From NCBI RefSeq assembly GCF_900109205.1, contig NZ_FNZB01000004.1:62001-126000 (forward strand): a DNA stretch of 64,000 nt, read 5' to 3'. A model generated the notes under the pieces. That model was not told where the DNA came from. It made no database searches and saw only the letters and a program-made list of their open reading frames with translations. Shown here in pieces: positions 35,505-45,111 of the stretch. The position numbers and the translations under genes were made by a program. The stretch comes from Sphingomonas sp. OV641 (GTDB lineage: Bacteria > Pseudomonadota > Alphaproteobacteria > Sphingomonadales > Sphingomonadaceae). The first letter of the stretch is position 1. Each line of letters opens with the position of its first letter.

Positions 35505-36983
35505 TCACGTGCCGCAGAAGGTGGCGGCGACGCGCTCGTGCGGTTCGGGGGGCTGGGCGAGGTCGGCCGCATCCGGCTGGTCGGTGAAGGGCCGCGACAG
35601 CACGTCCATCATCCGGTGGAACGGCGCGAAATCCTCGCGCTGGACGGCGGCGGCGATCATCGCCTCGACCTGGTGGTTGCGCGGGATGAACGCCGGGTTC
35701 GCCCGCTCCATCGCGGCGCGCCGGGCGGCGGCATCCGGCCCGTCCGCCGCCAGCCGCTGGCGCCAGTCGCGCGCCCAGTCATCAAAGGCGGTGGGATCGA
35801 CGAACAGCGCGCGCACCGGCTCGTCCTCGCCCGTCACCGCTTTGGCCAGCAGGCGGAAGAACAGGGTGAAGTCGACCTGATTTTCCGTCATCCGCACCAG
35901 CAGCGCCTCGATCAGCTCGCGGTTTTGCGCCGCCGCTTCCGCGCTGGCCGAAGGCAGGCCGATCTTGGCCGAAAGGCCGCCGAAATAGGCCAGCTCAAAG
36001 GCCGGCGGGAAGGCGGACAAGGCCGTTTGCGCCTCCGCCACCACCGCTTCCTCGTCGCCCTCGAACAGCGGCAGCAGCGTCTCGGCGAAGCGGGTCAGGT
36101 TCCACAAGGCGATGCGCGGCTGGTTGCCGAAGGCGTAGCGGCCCGCCCGGTCGATGGAGCTGAATTTCGTCGCCGGATCATAATGATCCATGAAGGCGCA
36201 GGGGCCATAGTCGATCGTTTCGCCCGATACGGCCATGTTGTCGGTGTTCATCACGCCGTGGATGAAGCCAACGTTCAGCCACTTGGCGACCAGCGCCGCC
36301 TGCGCCGCGATCACCGTGTCCATCAGCGCGCGATAGGGGTTTTCTGCAGTCTTTGCAGCGGGATAGTGGCGCGCGATGACATGGTCGGCCAGCAGCCGAA
36401 GCCCTTCCACATCGCCGCGCGCGGCGAAGAACTGAAAGGTGCCGACGCGGATGTGGCTGGCGGCGACGCGGGTCAGCATCGCGCCCGGCAGGAACTCCTC
36501 GCGCATGATCGCGTCGCCCGTCGTCACCGCCGCCAGCGCGCGGGTGGTGGGGATGCCGAGCGCCGCCATATATTCGCTGACCAAATATTCGCGCAGCACC
36601 GGGCCAAGCGCCGCGCGCCCGTCCCCCGATCGCGAAAAAGGCGTGGTGCCGGAACCCTTTAGCTGGATGTCGCGGCGCTTGCCCGCGCGGTCGATCACCT
36701 CGCCCAGCAGCACCGCGCGGCCGTCGCCCAGTTGCGGCTGGAAATTGCCGAACTGATGCCCGGCATAGGCCTGGGCGATCGGCTCCGATCCGTTGGCGAT
36801 GGCGCGGCCGGAGATCACGTCCAGCCCCGCCGGGCTGTGCAGCCAATCGGGGTCGATCCCGAGATCCGCCGCCAGCGCGTCATTCGCCGCGATCAGGGCG
36901 GGGGAGGGGCTTTCCAACGGGCGAACCGCGGCAAAGAAGCGCGCCGGCAGGCGGGCGTAGCTGTTGTCGAACGCAATGGCCAT
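35505..36983 (-). CDS. selO: Protein adenylyltransferase SelO (YdiU family)
   Basis: A 492-residue pseudokinase-fold enzyme that transfers AMP to protein hydroxyls, linked to oxidative stress. The start M-A-I-A-F-D-N-S-Y is typical. F-Q-P-Q-L-G-D-G-R-A and the lysine in Q-L-K-G-S-G lie in the N-lobe. H-G-V-M-N-T-D-N and D-Y-G-P are the inverted catalytic and metal motifs. The C-terminal end E-R-V-A-A-T-F-C-G-T keeps the family's conserved terminal cysteine. Full length. Confidence 0.94.
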   Translation of the reverse strand: MAIAFDNSYARLPARFFAAVRPLESPSPALIAANDALAADLGIDPDWLHSPAGLDVISGRAIANGSEPIAQAYAGHQFGNFQPQLGDGRAVLLGEVIDRAGKRRDIQLKGSGTTPFSRSGDGRAALGPVLREYLVSEYMAALGIPTTRALAAVTTGDAIMREEFLPGAMLTRVAASHIRVGTFQFFAARGDVEGLRLLADHVIARHYPAAKTAENPYRALMDTVIAAQAALVAKWLNVGFIHGVMNTDNMAVSGETIDYGPCAFMDHYDPATKFSSIDRAGRYAFGNQPRIALWNLTRFAETLLPLFEGDEEAVVAEAQTALSAFPPAFELAYFGGLSAKIGLPSASAEAAAQNRELIEALLVRMTENQVDFTLFFRLLAKAVTGEDEPVRALFVDPTAFDDWARDWRQRLAADGPDAAARRAAMERANPAFIPRNHQVEAMIAAAVQREDFAPFHRMMDVLSRPFTDQPDAADLAQPPEPHERVAATFCGT

Positions 36984-37294
36984 CCGGCTGGAACCGCCCG
37001 CCTCCCCGCAAAGTTGCGTGTCGCTACAAAGAGCGCCGCGCGATGGTGGATCACCGGCCCCCCGCGCGCAAGGCGCGATCCGCCGCCGGAGACTTTTCGC
37101 CGCCCTGCGATCCAAGGCCTCTTGATCCATGTGGCTGCGCCCCCATCTCGAGGATGCGGACCGGGCCCCTCTGGCGCTCGTCTCAGGACGAACGTGATGT
37201 CGGACCGCATCGGGTTAGCTCGATGTAGGCCTGGCTGTCTGCCGTTTCACATCTGCGCTGATCCGATCGTTCAATCTTTGATTGGAGAGAGGCG
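36984..37294. other. Gap without recognised gene
   Basis: 311 bp between the divergent selO and DUF465 genes. It should carry their promoters. I see no repeat or clear operator. Confidence 0.4.
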
Positions 37295-37468
37295 TTGAGT
37301 TTTCTTCGTTACAATCTGACCCGCCTGCACGAGCGGCTGGATGAGCAGATCCGCACCGAGCTGAAGCGCCGCGTGCCGGATAGTTTGCGCCTGCTGCGGC
37401 TCAAGACATTGCGCCTGCGCGTCAAGGACAGGCTGCACGGCCTGGCATGGCAGCCGCAGGCGGGCTGA
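37295..37468 (+). CDS. YdcH-like small protein (DUF465)
   Basis: A 57-residue protein with a TTG start and GGAGAGAGG just upstream. The helical hairpin L-H-E-R-L-D-E-Q-I-R and R-R-V-P-D-S-L-R-L-L-R-L-K followed by L-R-L-R-V-K-D-R-L is the DUF465 pattern, which is common in alphaproteobacteria and has no known function. Confidence 0.78.
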   Translation: MSFLRYNLTRLHERLDEQIRTELKRRVPDSLRLLRLKTLRLRVKDRLHGLAWQPQAG

Positions 37469-37585
37469 GCCTCGCCGCCCGCATCATCATTCCATCATCA
37501 ACGCACGGCCGCGAGGCGCGGACCTGTCCGCCGATCGGGCAAGCTCCCCGCGCGGCCGTGCGTGCATCGAACAGGCAGGAACATC

Positions 37586-38035
37586 ATGACCCTTATTCCC
37601 ACGCTCGCCCTGGCCCTGGCGGCCGCTCCCGCCGCTCCGGCGCAGCCCGCCGCGCACAGCGTGTCCGTCGCGCATCCGGCGGGCGCTGCGGCGGCGGAGT
37701 ATCGCGGCGAGATCGACGTACGCCACCGCCAGGTCGGATCGGCCGCGCCGGGCGGCCGGCCGTCGACGCTGCGCTGCATGTGGACCGCCAGCATGGAGGT
37801 GAACCGCACCGCCACCACCGCGGCCGGCACGCTCGCCGCGCGCAGCTTCGTTCAGGACAATGTCGCCAGCGGCAGCCGGCCGGGCTGGTGCAGCGCCAAT
37901 CGCGCCGCGATCGCGCGTGACGTCGCCAGCCGCCTGGGCGATGCCAGCCGTCATCTCGCCAGCGCGGCGGCGGCCGATCGCGGCGTGCTGCTCGCCGACC
38001 TCGACCGGCTGGCGCAGGGCACGCCCGGCAACTGA
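37586..38035 (+). CDS. Secreted protein of unknown function
   Basis: A 149-residue protein with a signal peptide (residues ~1-21, ending A-P-A-A-P-A-Q-P). The mature part contains two cysteines (C64 and C103), suiting a periplasmic disulfide, and A-R-D-V-A-S-R-L near the end. No family is recognised. Its gene follows the DUF465 gene by about 120 bp. Confidence 0.65.
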   Translation: MTLIPTLALALAAAPAAPAQPAAHSVSVAHPAGAAAAEYRGEIDVRHRQVGSAAPGGRPSTLRCMWTASMEVNRTATTAAGTLAARSFVQDNVASGSRPGWCSANRAAIARDVASRLGDASRHLASAAAADRGVLLADLDRLAQGTPGN

Positions 38036-38276
38036 TCCCGCTCCCGCCGCGGCGCGCGCCGCCCCCTCCCCGGCGCGCCGCGGCATCATGGGCCCCCCGC
38101 TTCCTGGCTGATCCCGCCGCCGATGCGCTTCTCCCCTGCGGCGCGCGGCGGCGGCGGCCGGGGGGCGGGGCTGGCCCCCTTCCCGCGCGACGCGCATCGA
38201 TAGGTGATGCCCGCCGCTTGCCCGCGCGCCTGCCGCTGCTAGGGTCGCAAGCGCCGGCACCAGAGGAGACCCGCTT

Positions 38277-38780
38277 TTGCCCCAAGCCCGGATGGTCAGA
38301 AAGCCAGCGGATTATTATCGCAGCCCGGAAAACAGCATCGGCTATCTGACGCGGCTGGTATTTCGCAATTTCTCGCGCGTGCTCGAGAAATACACCCTGC
38401 AGCATGATATTTCCGCCGGCCAATGGCGCTTCCTGCGGCAATTGTGGATCGCCGACGGCATCACCCAGCGCGAGCTGAGCGAGCGGGTCGGCATGCGCGA
38501 GCCGACCACGGTGGTCGCGCTGAAGGGGCTGGAGGCCGCCGGCCTCGTCCGCCGCGAAAAGAGCGAGATCGACCGGCGCAAGATCTACATCCACCTCACG
38601 CCCTTCGCCCGTTCGCTGGAGGAAAAGCTCGCCCCGCTGAACGCGGAGGTTCACGCCATCGCGACCGCGGGCATGAGCGACGAGGAAGTCGAGACGCTGC
38701 AACGCCTGCTGCGCCAGGTGATCGGCAACCTTGCCGAAGAAGCCCGCAAGCTCCCCACCGTCACCGACGTGCGCGCCTGA
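38277..38780 (+). CDS. MarR-family transcription regulator
   Basis: A 167-residue winged-helix regulator. The recognition region is L-S-E-R-V-G-M-R-E-P-T-T-V-V-A-L-K-G-L-E (residues ~63-82), followed by the wing (R-R-E-K-S-E-I-D-R-R-K). The TTG start was chosen because AGAGGAGAC lies 9 bases before it. The in-frame ATG is too far away. Targets are unknown. It is not next to an obvious efflux or catabolic gene and need not regulate the island further right. Confidence 0.85.
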   Translation: MPQARMVRKPADYYRSPENSIGYLTRLVFRNFSRVLEKYTLQHDISAGQWRFLRQLWIADGITQRELSERVGMREPTTVVALKGLEAAGLVRREKSEIDRRKIYIHLTPFARSLEEKLAPLNAEVHAIATAGMSDEEVETLQRLLRQVIGNLAEEARKLPTVTDVRA

Positions 38781-39104
38781 TCGGCAGCGGGCAGAGGTCG
38801 CCCGCCGCCGGGGCGAGCCTTATCGAGTCCCCGTCTTCAAGCCAGCTCCTCGGCGAAAGCGGGCCCAGCCGGCACGCGCAGCCGCACAATCCAGAATCGA
38901 GATGACGCGCCAAATGTGGTGCCATCAGCCCGGCGCAACGCCAGGAACAAAGCCAGGTTTGATCCACCCAGATTAACGCCTCCCCGGCGAAGGCCGGGGC
39001 CCAGTTGCGCGACAAAGCTGGCAGGCACACCGCATTCTACCAACGCTCTCTCACCTGGCCCCGAGCTTCACCAAGGAGGTGCTTCCAGGAGCCTGGATCA
39101 AACC
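38781..39104. other. Gap with a dispersed palindrome
   Basis: 324 bp without a gene. It contains CCCCGGCGAAGGCCGGGG at 38982-38999, one of five exact copies in the window. Confidence 0.5.
38982..38999. repeat. Dispersed 18-bp palindrome copy
   Basis: Identical to 3061-3078, 30524-30541, 30797-30814 and 30951-30968, and also followed by CCCAG. Confidence 0.7.
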
Positions 39105-40070
39105 CTAACGCCCGCGTCGTCCCTGCGCGTCGACCAGCGCCTTGGCCAGCAGCCGCCGATGCGCCTTCGCCTCCCGGTCCAGCGAGATCGCGTAAAGCTG
39201 CTTCAGCAGCGCGACATCGCTCGGCGTCGCCGTCGCGGGCGGCGCCGTCTCCTCGAATAGGCCCAGGATCGAGTCGGGCGGCGGCGGCGTCGCGAGGCGG
39301 AACTCGGCCAGCGTGACGAGCGCGGCATAATCGCCCAGCGCGTGCGCATCGTTGCGCTGCCCGATGCGGTTCACGTCGATCACCACCGATGCGCCGATGA
39401 TCGCGCGTGTCGCCTGCGAGGAGATCGCGCCTTCCTTGTACCGCTGCTGCACGCCGCCTTCGCCCATCGGCAGGCCACCGCCGCCGATCCCGCCGGCCAC
39501 CTGAACGAACACCGGCTGCATCGACACGGGCGGCACGCCATCGGCGTCGCCCGTCTTGATGACATGCCACCAGCGGACCGGCGCATCCCCGCCCGACAGC
39601 GCGTCGCGCCACGGCGGCGGCACGTCCCGGAACTGATCGGGCGCGCGCGCCATCACGCGGCGTGTCAGCCCGGGCGCATCATCGGTAAAGGTGACGATCG
39701 CATTGGCGGTGCAGGGGGCAGGCGCCAGCAATGCGCCCACCTCGCGCGCCAGCGTGCTGATGCGCTGGTGAACGATCGCCGCGGTTTCCGGCGCGACACC
39801 GACGATCTTGGGGCAGAGCGGGACGATCCAGCGCGCGGCGGGCTGCTGGCCACGCGCGATCCCGGTGGCGTGGACGAACGCTCTCGCCCGCTCGCGTCGC
39901 TCCTTCATCCGGGCGCCGACCACGACGACATCGCCCGATGCCGCTGCCGTGTTGGCGGCTGCTTTGTCCTGCGCCAGAACGGGTGCCGCCGCGATCAGCG
40001 ATGGCAGCAGCAATGGCAATGAGAGCAGCAGGCCACCGCTTCGAGCTTTTGCCAGACGCACATGCCGCAT
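39105..40070 (-). CDS. Exported protein of unknown function
   Basis: A protein of about 321 residues with a clear signal peptide (hydrophobic residues ~13-30, ending V-L-A). The mature N-terminus has the segment V-V-V-G-A-R. Two cysteines flank a central domain, C-P-K-I-V-G-V-A-P and P-A-P-C-T-A-N-A. The C-terminal part has S-L-D-R-E-A-K-A-H-R-R-L-L. It may be an outer-membrane or periplasmic lipoprotein-like factor, but nothing identifies it. The start at M-R-H-V-R-L was chosen for the leader, and 40097 is an alternative. Confidence 0.65.
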   Translation of the reverse strand: MRHVRLAKARSGGLLLSLPLLLPSLIAAAPVLAQDKAAANTAAASGDVVVVGARMKERRERARAFVHATGIARGQQPAARWIVPLCPKIVGVAPETAAIVHQRISTLAREVGALLAPAPCTANAIVTFTDDAPGLTRRVMARAPDQFRDVPPPWRDALSGGDAPVRWWHVIKTGDADGVPPVSMQPVFVQVAGGIGGGGLPMGEGGVQQRYKEGAISSQATRAIIGASVVIDVNRIGQRNDAHALGDYAALVTLAEFRLATPPPPDSILGLFEETAPPATATPSDVALLKQLYAISLDREAKAHRRLLAKALVDAQGRRGR

Positions 40071-40236
40071 GCCCGTTCGCCCTGATTGTTGCGCCATATC
40101 GTGATGCCCTAATGCGCGCGATCGCTCAATGCGGGCGACAGGGTCACCCTGCTTCGCCACGGCCCCGCCACGCTTCCACGCGCGCCATTCGCCGACCCGG
40201 CCCCGACACGCCTGACAGGTTGCGCCGCCAACGGGC

Positions 40237-40278
40237 TTGTGGCAGCGCCACGCGCGGGATAGCTTAGCTATCTAAGCT
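40237..40278 (+). promoter_or_regulatory. Promoter and MarR-type operator of the CoA-transferase operon
   Basis: TTGTGG (40237) and TAGCTT (40260) with 17-bp spacing form a possible core promoter. The perfect inverted repeat AGCTTAG-CTAT-CTAAGCT (40261-40278) overlaps the -10. Its core CTTAGC-TAT-CTAAG matches sites at 45649 and 59407. Confidence 0.65.
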
Positions 40279-40295
40279 TCCGGGGGAATGCGTTG

Positions 40296-41474
40296 ATGGG
40301 GCCACTTTCCGATATCCGAGTCGTCGAACTGGGACAGCTGATCGCCGGACCCTTTTGCGCGCAATTGTTCGGCGACATGGGTGCCACCGTGGTGAAGATC
40401 GAGCCGCCGGGGTCGGGCGATCCGATGCGCCAATGGGGCGCGGGCGATCCGCCGGTGTGGTGGGAAGTGATCGCCCGCAACAAGCGCTCGGTCGCTGCCG
40501 ATCTGCGCACGCCGGAGGGGCAGGAGATCGCCCGCCGCCTGATCGCCGGGGCGGATGTGCTGGTGGAGAATTTCCGCCCCGGCACGCTGGAAAAATGGAA
40601 TCTCGCGCCCGCCGATCTGTGCGCGGCCAACCCCCGGCTGATCGTGGTGCGCGTGTCCGGTTATGGCCAGACGGGGCCCTATTCGGATCGCGCCGGCTTT
40701 GGCGGCATCGGGGAGGCGATGGGCGGCTGGCGCGCGCTGGTCGGCTCGCCCGACCGGCCGCCCTCGCGACTTGGCGTGTCGATCGGGGATAGCCTGGCGG
40801 GCACCTATGGCTGCCTCGGCGCGCTCGCCGCGCTGCATGAACGGCAGACCAGCGGCCAGGGCCAGATCGTTGATGTCAGCCTGTTTGAATCGGTGCTTCA
40901 GGTGATGGAAGGGCTGGTGCCCGAATATGCCGCCGCCGGCCATGTGCGCGCGCGCAGCGGATCGGTGCTGAAGGGGATTGCGCCCTCCAACGTCTATCCC
41001 TGCCGCGACGGCGAGCTGCTGATCGCGGCCAATCAGGACGCCATCTTCCGCCGCCTTGCCGCCGCCATGGGCCGGCCCGAACTGGCGGACGATCCGCTTT
41101 ATGCCACCCATGTCGCGCGCGGCCAGCATCAGGATGCGCTGGACGCGATGATCGCGGATTGGTCGCGCGGCTATGACGTGGCGGCGCTGGAGGCGCTGAT
41201 GGCGGATCATGCCGTGCCCGCCGGTCGCATGTTCGCCGCGCGCGACATGCTGGCCGATCCGCATTTCCGCGCCCGCGAGGCGCTGGTGGAGGTGGAAACG
41301 GAGCGGCATGGCGCGCTGCCGATGCAGGGCGTCTTTCCGCGCCTGTCGCGCACGCCCGGCGGCATCGCCCGTGCGGCGCCGGCCACGGTGGGCAAGGACA
41401 GCGCGGCGCTGCTGGCGGAGGCGGGCTATGACGCCGCCACCATCGCCGATCTGCGCGCCCGCGGCATCATCTAG
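40296..41474 (+). CDS. CaiB/BaiF-family CoA-transferase
   Basis: A 392-residue family III CoA-transferase. V-V-E-L-G-Q-L-I-A-G-P-F and the catalytic-type aspartate in S-I-G-D-S-L-A-G (about residue 165) are conserved, as is R-N-K-R-S-V-A-A-D-L. It would activate a carboxylic acid by moving CoA from another thioester. GGGGGAA precedes the ATG. It is followed 3 bases later by a LeuC-type dehydratase, and a MarR-type operator lies at its promoter, marking the entry point of the catabolic regulon. Confidence 0.92.
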   Translation: MGPLSDIRVVELGQLIAGPFCAQLFGDMGATVVKIEPPGSGDPMRQWGAGDPPVWWEVIARNKRSVAADLRTPEGQEIARRLIAGADVLVENFRPGTLEKWNLAPADLCAANPRLIVVRVSGYGQTGPYSDRAGFGGIGEAMGGWRALVGSPDRPPSRLGVSIGDSLAGTYGCLGALAALHERQTSGQGQIVDVSLFESVLQVMEGLVPEYAAAGHVRARSGSVLKGIAPSNVYPCRDGELLIAANQDAIFRRLAAAMGRPELADDPLYATHVARGQHQDALDAMIADWSRGYDVAALEALMADHAVPAGRMFAARDMLADPHFRAREALVEVETERHGALPMQGVFPRLSRTPGGIARAAPATVGKDSAALLAEAGYDAATIADLRARGII

Positions 41475-41477
41475 GCG

Positions 41478-42926
41478 GTGGCCGGCCGCACGCTCCTTGA
41501 TCGTATCTGGGACAGCCATCTCGTCGCGCAGGACGGCGGGGAGGCGCTGCTCTACGTCGATCTCCACCTGCTGCACGAAGTCACCTCGCCGCAGGCGTTT
41601 GCCGGGCTTCACGCGGCCGGGCGGGCGGTGCGGGCGCCGGCGCGCACGCTGGCGCTGTTCGATCACAATGTCCCGACCGAGGGGCAGGAGCGCGGCATCG
41701 CGGCCGTCGCCGATCCCGAGGCGCGGGCGCAGCTCGGCCGGTTGGTCGAGAATAGCGAACGCCACGGAATCGAGCGGTTCGCGATGGGCGATCCGCGCAA
41801 CGGCATCGTTCATGTCGTCGCGCCCGAACAGGGCCGCACCTTGCCCGGCTCCACCATCGTCTGCGGCGACAGCCACACCTCCACCCATGGCGCATTCGGG
41901 GCGCTCGCCTTTGGCATCGGCACGTCGCAGATCGAACATGTCCTCGCCACCCAGACGCTGCGGCTGCGCAAGCCGCCGGCCATGCGCGTCACCATCACCG
42001 GCGCGCTCGCCCCCCTCGTGTCGGCCAAGGACATGGCGCTGGGCGTACTGGCGGCGATCGGCGTGGATGGCGCGATCGATCATGTCATCGAATTCGCCGG
42101 CCCGGCGGTCCGAGCTTTGTCGATGGAGGGGCGCATGACGCTGTGCAACCTTGCCATCGAGATGGGCGCGCGCTCCGCCCTGATCGCGCCCGATGCGGTG
42201 ACGATCGCCTATCTCGAACCGCGCATCGGCGGTGCGCCGGACTGGCCGCGCCGCCGGGCGGCCTGGGCGACGCTGGCGAGCGACGCGGATGCGGTGTTCG
42301 ACCGCGAGGTGACGCTCGACGCGGGGGATCTTGCGCCCATGATCTCCTGGGGCACCACCCCGGCGCAGGTGGTGCCGGTCGGCGGCCGGGTGCCCGATCC
42401 CGCGCTGGTGGCGGACGGCGCGGCGCGGCGGGCGCAGGAGCGTGCGCTGGCCTATATGGATCTTCGCCCCGGCCAGCCGATCGCGGGCCTGCCCATCGAC
42501 CGCGTCTTTATCGGTTCGTGCACCAACAGCCGGATCGAGGATCTGCGCGCCGCCGCCGCGATCGTGCGCGGCCGGCATGTCGCGCCAGGCGTTTCCGCCA
42601 TGGTGGTGCCCGGCTCGGGCCTGGTGCGCGCCCAGGCGGAGGCGGAAGGAATCGCCGCCACCCTTGTCGCCGCCGGCTTCGACTGGCGCCAGCCCGGCTG
42701 CTCCATGTGCGTCGGCATGAACCCCGATCGACTGGCGCCGGGCGAACGTTGCGCCGCGACGTCCAACCGCAACTTCGAGAACCGCCAGGGCACCGGCGGG
42801 CGCACCCATCTGATGAGCCCCGCCAGCGCCGCCGCCGCCGCGCTCGCCGGTTGCATCGTGGACGTGCGCTTGGACGTGCGCGGGCCCGGGGCCGGGCCCG
42901 AGCGCGGCGCCGGGCGCGGCGCTTGA
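41478..42926 (+). CDS. leuC: LeuC-type dehydratase large subunit (aconitase superfamily)
   Basis: A 482-residue iron-sulfur dehydratase subunit with a GTG start. [17 protein letters not shown] and three cluster cysteines (G-S-C-T-N-S-R, then [10 protein letters not shown]) are intact. It resembles the 3-isopropylmalate dehydratase large subunit. Its neighbours are catabolic, so it may isomerise or dehydrate another 2- or 3-hydroxy acid, such as a methylated malate, and not take part in leucine synthesis. The small subunit is coded on the other strand about 1.6 kb away. Confidence 0.92.
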   Translation: MAGRTLLDRIWDSHLVAQDGGEALLYVDLHLLHEVTSPQAFAGLHAAGRAVRAPARTLALFDHNVPTEGQERGIAAVADPEARAQLGRLVENSERHGIERFAMGDPRNGIVHVVAPEQGRTLPGSTIVCGDSHTSTHGAFGALAFGIGTSQIEHVLATQTLRLRKPPAMRVTITGALAPLVSAKDMALGVLAAIGVDGAIDHVIEFAGPAVRALSMEGRMTLCNLAIEMGARSALIAPDAVTIAYLEPRIGGAPDWPRRRAAWATLASDADAVFDREVTLDAGDLAPMISWGTTPAQVVPVGGRVPDPALVADGAARRAQERALAYMDLRPGQPIAGLPIDRVFIGSCTNSRIEDLRAAAAIVRGRHVAPGVSAMVVPGSGLVRAQAEAEGIAATLVAAGFDWRQPGCSMCVGMNPDRLAPGERCAATSNRNFENRQGTGGRTHLMSPASAAAAALAGCIVDVRLDVRGPGAGPERGAGRGA

Positions 42927-43035
42927 TCGGCCAAGCCGGCGCGATCTTTCCCGCGGCACGCGCGGCCGGTGGTGCGAAAGCCCCCTATAATAAGGCTTTG
43001 GAAGCGGCCACCGCGCCACCGTTCAGGAGCCCTGC

Positions 43036-44523
43036 ATGTCTGACGCCATTGCCTCGCGTCTTGAGTTCATGGAATTCGACGCGGATCAGCGCGCCGCCTT
43101 GCGAGATACTCAGCCCGCCATCCGCGCCACCATCAGCAAGGCGCTGGACCGGTTCTACGCCCGCGCGCAGCGCACTGGGGAAACGGCCAATTTCTTCAGC
43201 AACGCCGCGCATATGGCAAAGGCGAAGGCGGCGCAGGAGAAGCATTGGGGGCATCTCGCCACCGCCCAGTTCGACAGCAATTATTACGAAAGCATCCGGC
43301 GCATCGGCGCCACCCATGCGCGCATCGGGCTGGAGCCGCGCTGGTATGTCGGCAGCTATGCGCTGGTGATCGAGGATCTGATCACCGGCGTGGCGCGCCG
43401 CGCGCCGTGGTGGCGGCGGCTGATGGCGGTGTGGCGGCCGGCGGCGGCGCAGGCAGCCACCAAGGCGCTCGTGAAGGCGGCGCTGCTCGACATGGAATTG
43501 TCGCTGTCGGTTTACTTCGAGGAAGCGCAATCCTCGCGCGAGATGGCCGTGGCTCAGCTGGAGGAGGCGCTGGCCGTGCTCGCGGCGGGCGATCTCACGC
43601 GCCAGCTTCGCGGCATGCCGCAAAGCTTCGCCGGGCTGGAAACCAGCTACAATGATGCGCTGGGCAAGATCCGCGAGATGATCGTGGCGGTGACGGACGG
43701 CGCCGGGCGCATCGACGCCGGCGTGCACGAGATCGCCCAGGCGTCAGAGGATCTCGCCCGCCGGACGGAGGGCAATGCCGCCAGCCTGGAACAGACATCG
43801 GCGGCGATGACGCAGATGGACGATCGGCTGAAGAACGGTGCGCAGGCGTCGCGCGCCACGGTGGAGCGCGCCGATCAGGCGATCGCCACCGTCTCCAGCG
43901 GGCGCAGCATCGCGGACGATGCGATGCAGGCGATGACGCGCGTGGCCCATTCCGCCAAGGGCATCGACAGCGTGATTGAGGGGCTGGACAAGATTGCCTT
44001 CCAGACGCGCGTGCTCGCCATGAACGCGGCGGTGGAGGCCGGGCGCGCCGGCGAGGCGGGGCGCGGCTTCGCGGTGGTCGCCGATCTGGTGTCCGCGCTG
44101 GCGATGCGCGCCGAGGAAGAGGCCGGCCGCGCGCGCGACCAGCTCACCTCCACCCAGGGGGATATCGGCGCGGCGGTGGAGATGGTGCAGCGCGTCGACG
44201 GCGCGCTGGCGAACATCTCGGAGGATGTCGGGCAGGTCCACGTGCTGCTCGCCGCGATCGCCAGCGACAACAATGCCCAGGCGGTTGCCATCGGGGAGAT
44301 TTCCGCCGCCGTCGGCACGATGGATCGCTCCACGCAGCAGAACGCCGCCATGGTGGAGGAAACCTCCGCCGCCGCGCGCAACCTGTCGCAGGAGGTGGGG
44401 CAGCTGTCCGAACTGGCCCGCGCCTTCCGCACCGGCGCCAGCGAGGCGGGCGTCTCGCTCGCTGCCGCCGCTCACCGCCCGGCGCGGCGAGGCCCGACAT
44501 CGCCCGCGATGCTCGCCGCCTGA
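43036..44523 (+). CDS. Globin-coupled chemotaxis-type sensor
   Basis: A 495-residue soluble transducer. The protoglobin domain (residues ~1-160) has the proximal histidine H94 in G-A-T-H-A-R-I-G-L-E-P-R-W-Y, so it should bind haem and sense O2. A linker leads to a methyl-accepting domain (~240-470) with the signalling tip N-A-A-V-E-A-G-R-A-G-E-A-G-R-G-F-A-V-V-A-D. No membrane helix and no nearby CheA/CheW are seen. It sits between leuC and leuD and has its own AGGAG start site. Confidence 0.92.
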   Translation: MSDAIASRLEFMEFDADQRAALRDTQPAIRATISKALDRFYARAQRTGETANFFSNAAHMAKAKAAQEKHWGHLATAQFDSNYYESIRRIGATHARIGLEPRWYVGSYALVIEDLITGVARRAPWWRRLMAVWRPAAAQAATKALVKAALLDMELSLSVYFEEAQSSREMAVAQLEEALAVLAAGDLTRQLRGMPQSFAGLETSYNDALGKIREMIVAVTDGAGRIDAGVHEIAQASEDLARRTEGNAASLEQTSAAMTQMDDRLKNGAQASRATVERADQAIATVSSGRSIADDAMQAMTRVAHSAKGIDSVIEGLDKIAFQTRVLAMNAAVEAGRAGEAGRGFAVVADLVSALAMRAEEEAGRARDQLTSTQGDIGAAVEMVQRVDGALANISEDVGQVHVLLAAIASDNNAQAVAIGEISAAVGTMDRSTQQNAAMVEETSAAARNLSQEVGQLSELARAFRTGASEAGVSLAAAAHRPARRGPTSPAMLAA

Positions 44524-44541
44524 GCGTTGCTGGCCGCCGGC

Positions 44542-45111
44542 TCAGGCGGGTTGGGCCAGCGCGCGCTCCTCGAAGGCCGAAATGGCGCCGGCGAAGCGCA
44601 GGGTGCGGCCGATATCGTCCAGCCCGTCGAGCAGCGCCCGGCGCACGCCGGGGTCGATCGTGAATGGCAGGCGGAGGTTGCCGGCCCGGATCGCCTGCGC
44701 CTCCAGGTCCACGTCGACCGGCGCGTCGGGCAAGGCGGCCAGCCGGTCGGCCAGCGTGGCGAGATCAGCGTCGGTCACGCTCGCCAGCAGCAGCCCGTTG
44801 GATGCCGCATTCCCCGCGAAGATGCTCCCGAAGCTTGGCGCGATGACGCAGCGGATGCCATGGCCGGTCAGCGCCCAGACGGCATGTTCGCGGGACGATC
44901 CGGAGCCGAAATTGCGCCCCGCCACGATGATCCGCCGGTCGGGCGCGATTGCGTAGCTGGCGTCGCCGCCACGCACGTCGGCGAACAGATGCCGCCCCAG
45001 CCCCTTGCGCTCCAGCCCCTTCATGAACCGCGCGGGCAGGATCTTGTCCGTGTCGATATCGGGGCTGGGCAGCAGCGCGGCGGGCGCGCTCAGCCGCGTC
45101 CACGGCCTCAT
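44542..45111 (-). CDS. leuD: LeuD-type dehydratase small subunit
   Basis: A 189-residue swivel-domain subunit of the aconitase superfamily, the partner of the LeuC-type subunit. D-I-D-T-D-K-I-L-P and G-R-N-F-G-S-G-S-S-R-E-H-A (about residues 71-83) are the conserved motifs that position substrate. Its start overlaps the stop of the MarR gene (ATGA), so regulator and subunit are translated together. This is unusual for leucine biosynthesis and supports a substrate-induced catabolic role. Confidence 0.92.
   Translation of the reverse strand: MRPWTRLSAPAALLPSPDIDTDKILPARFMKGLERKGLGRHLFADVRGGDASYAIAPDRRIIVAGRNFGSGSSREHAVWALTGHGIRCVIAPSFGSIFAGNAASNGLLLASVTDADLATLADRLAALPDAPVDVDLEAQAIRAGNLRLPFTIDPGVRRALLDGLDDIGRTLRFAGAISAFEERALAQPA

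Noticed and set aside
40272..43019. 915-residue minus-strand frame
   Set aside because: Antisense to the CoA-transferase and LeuC genes. No protein features.
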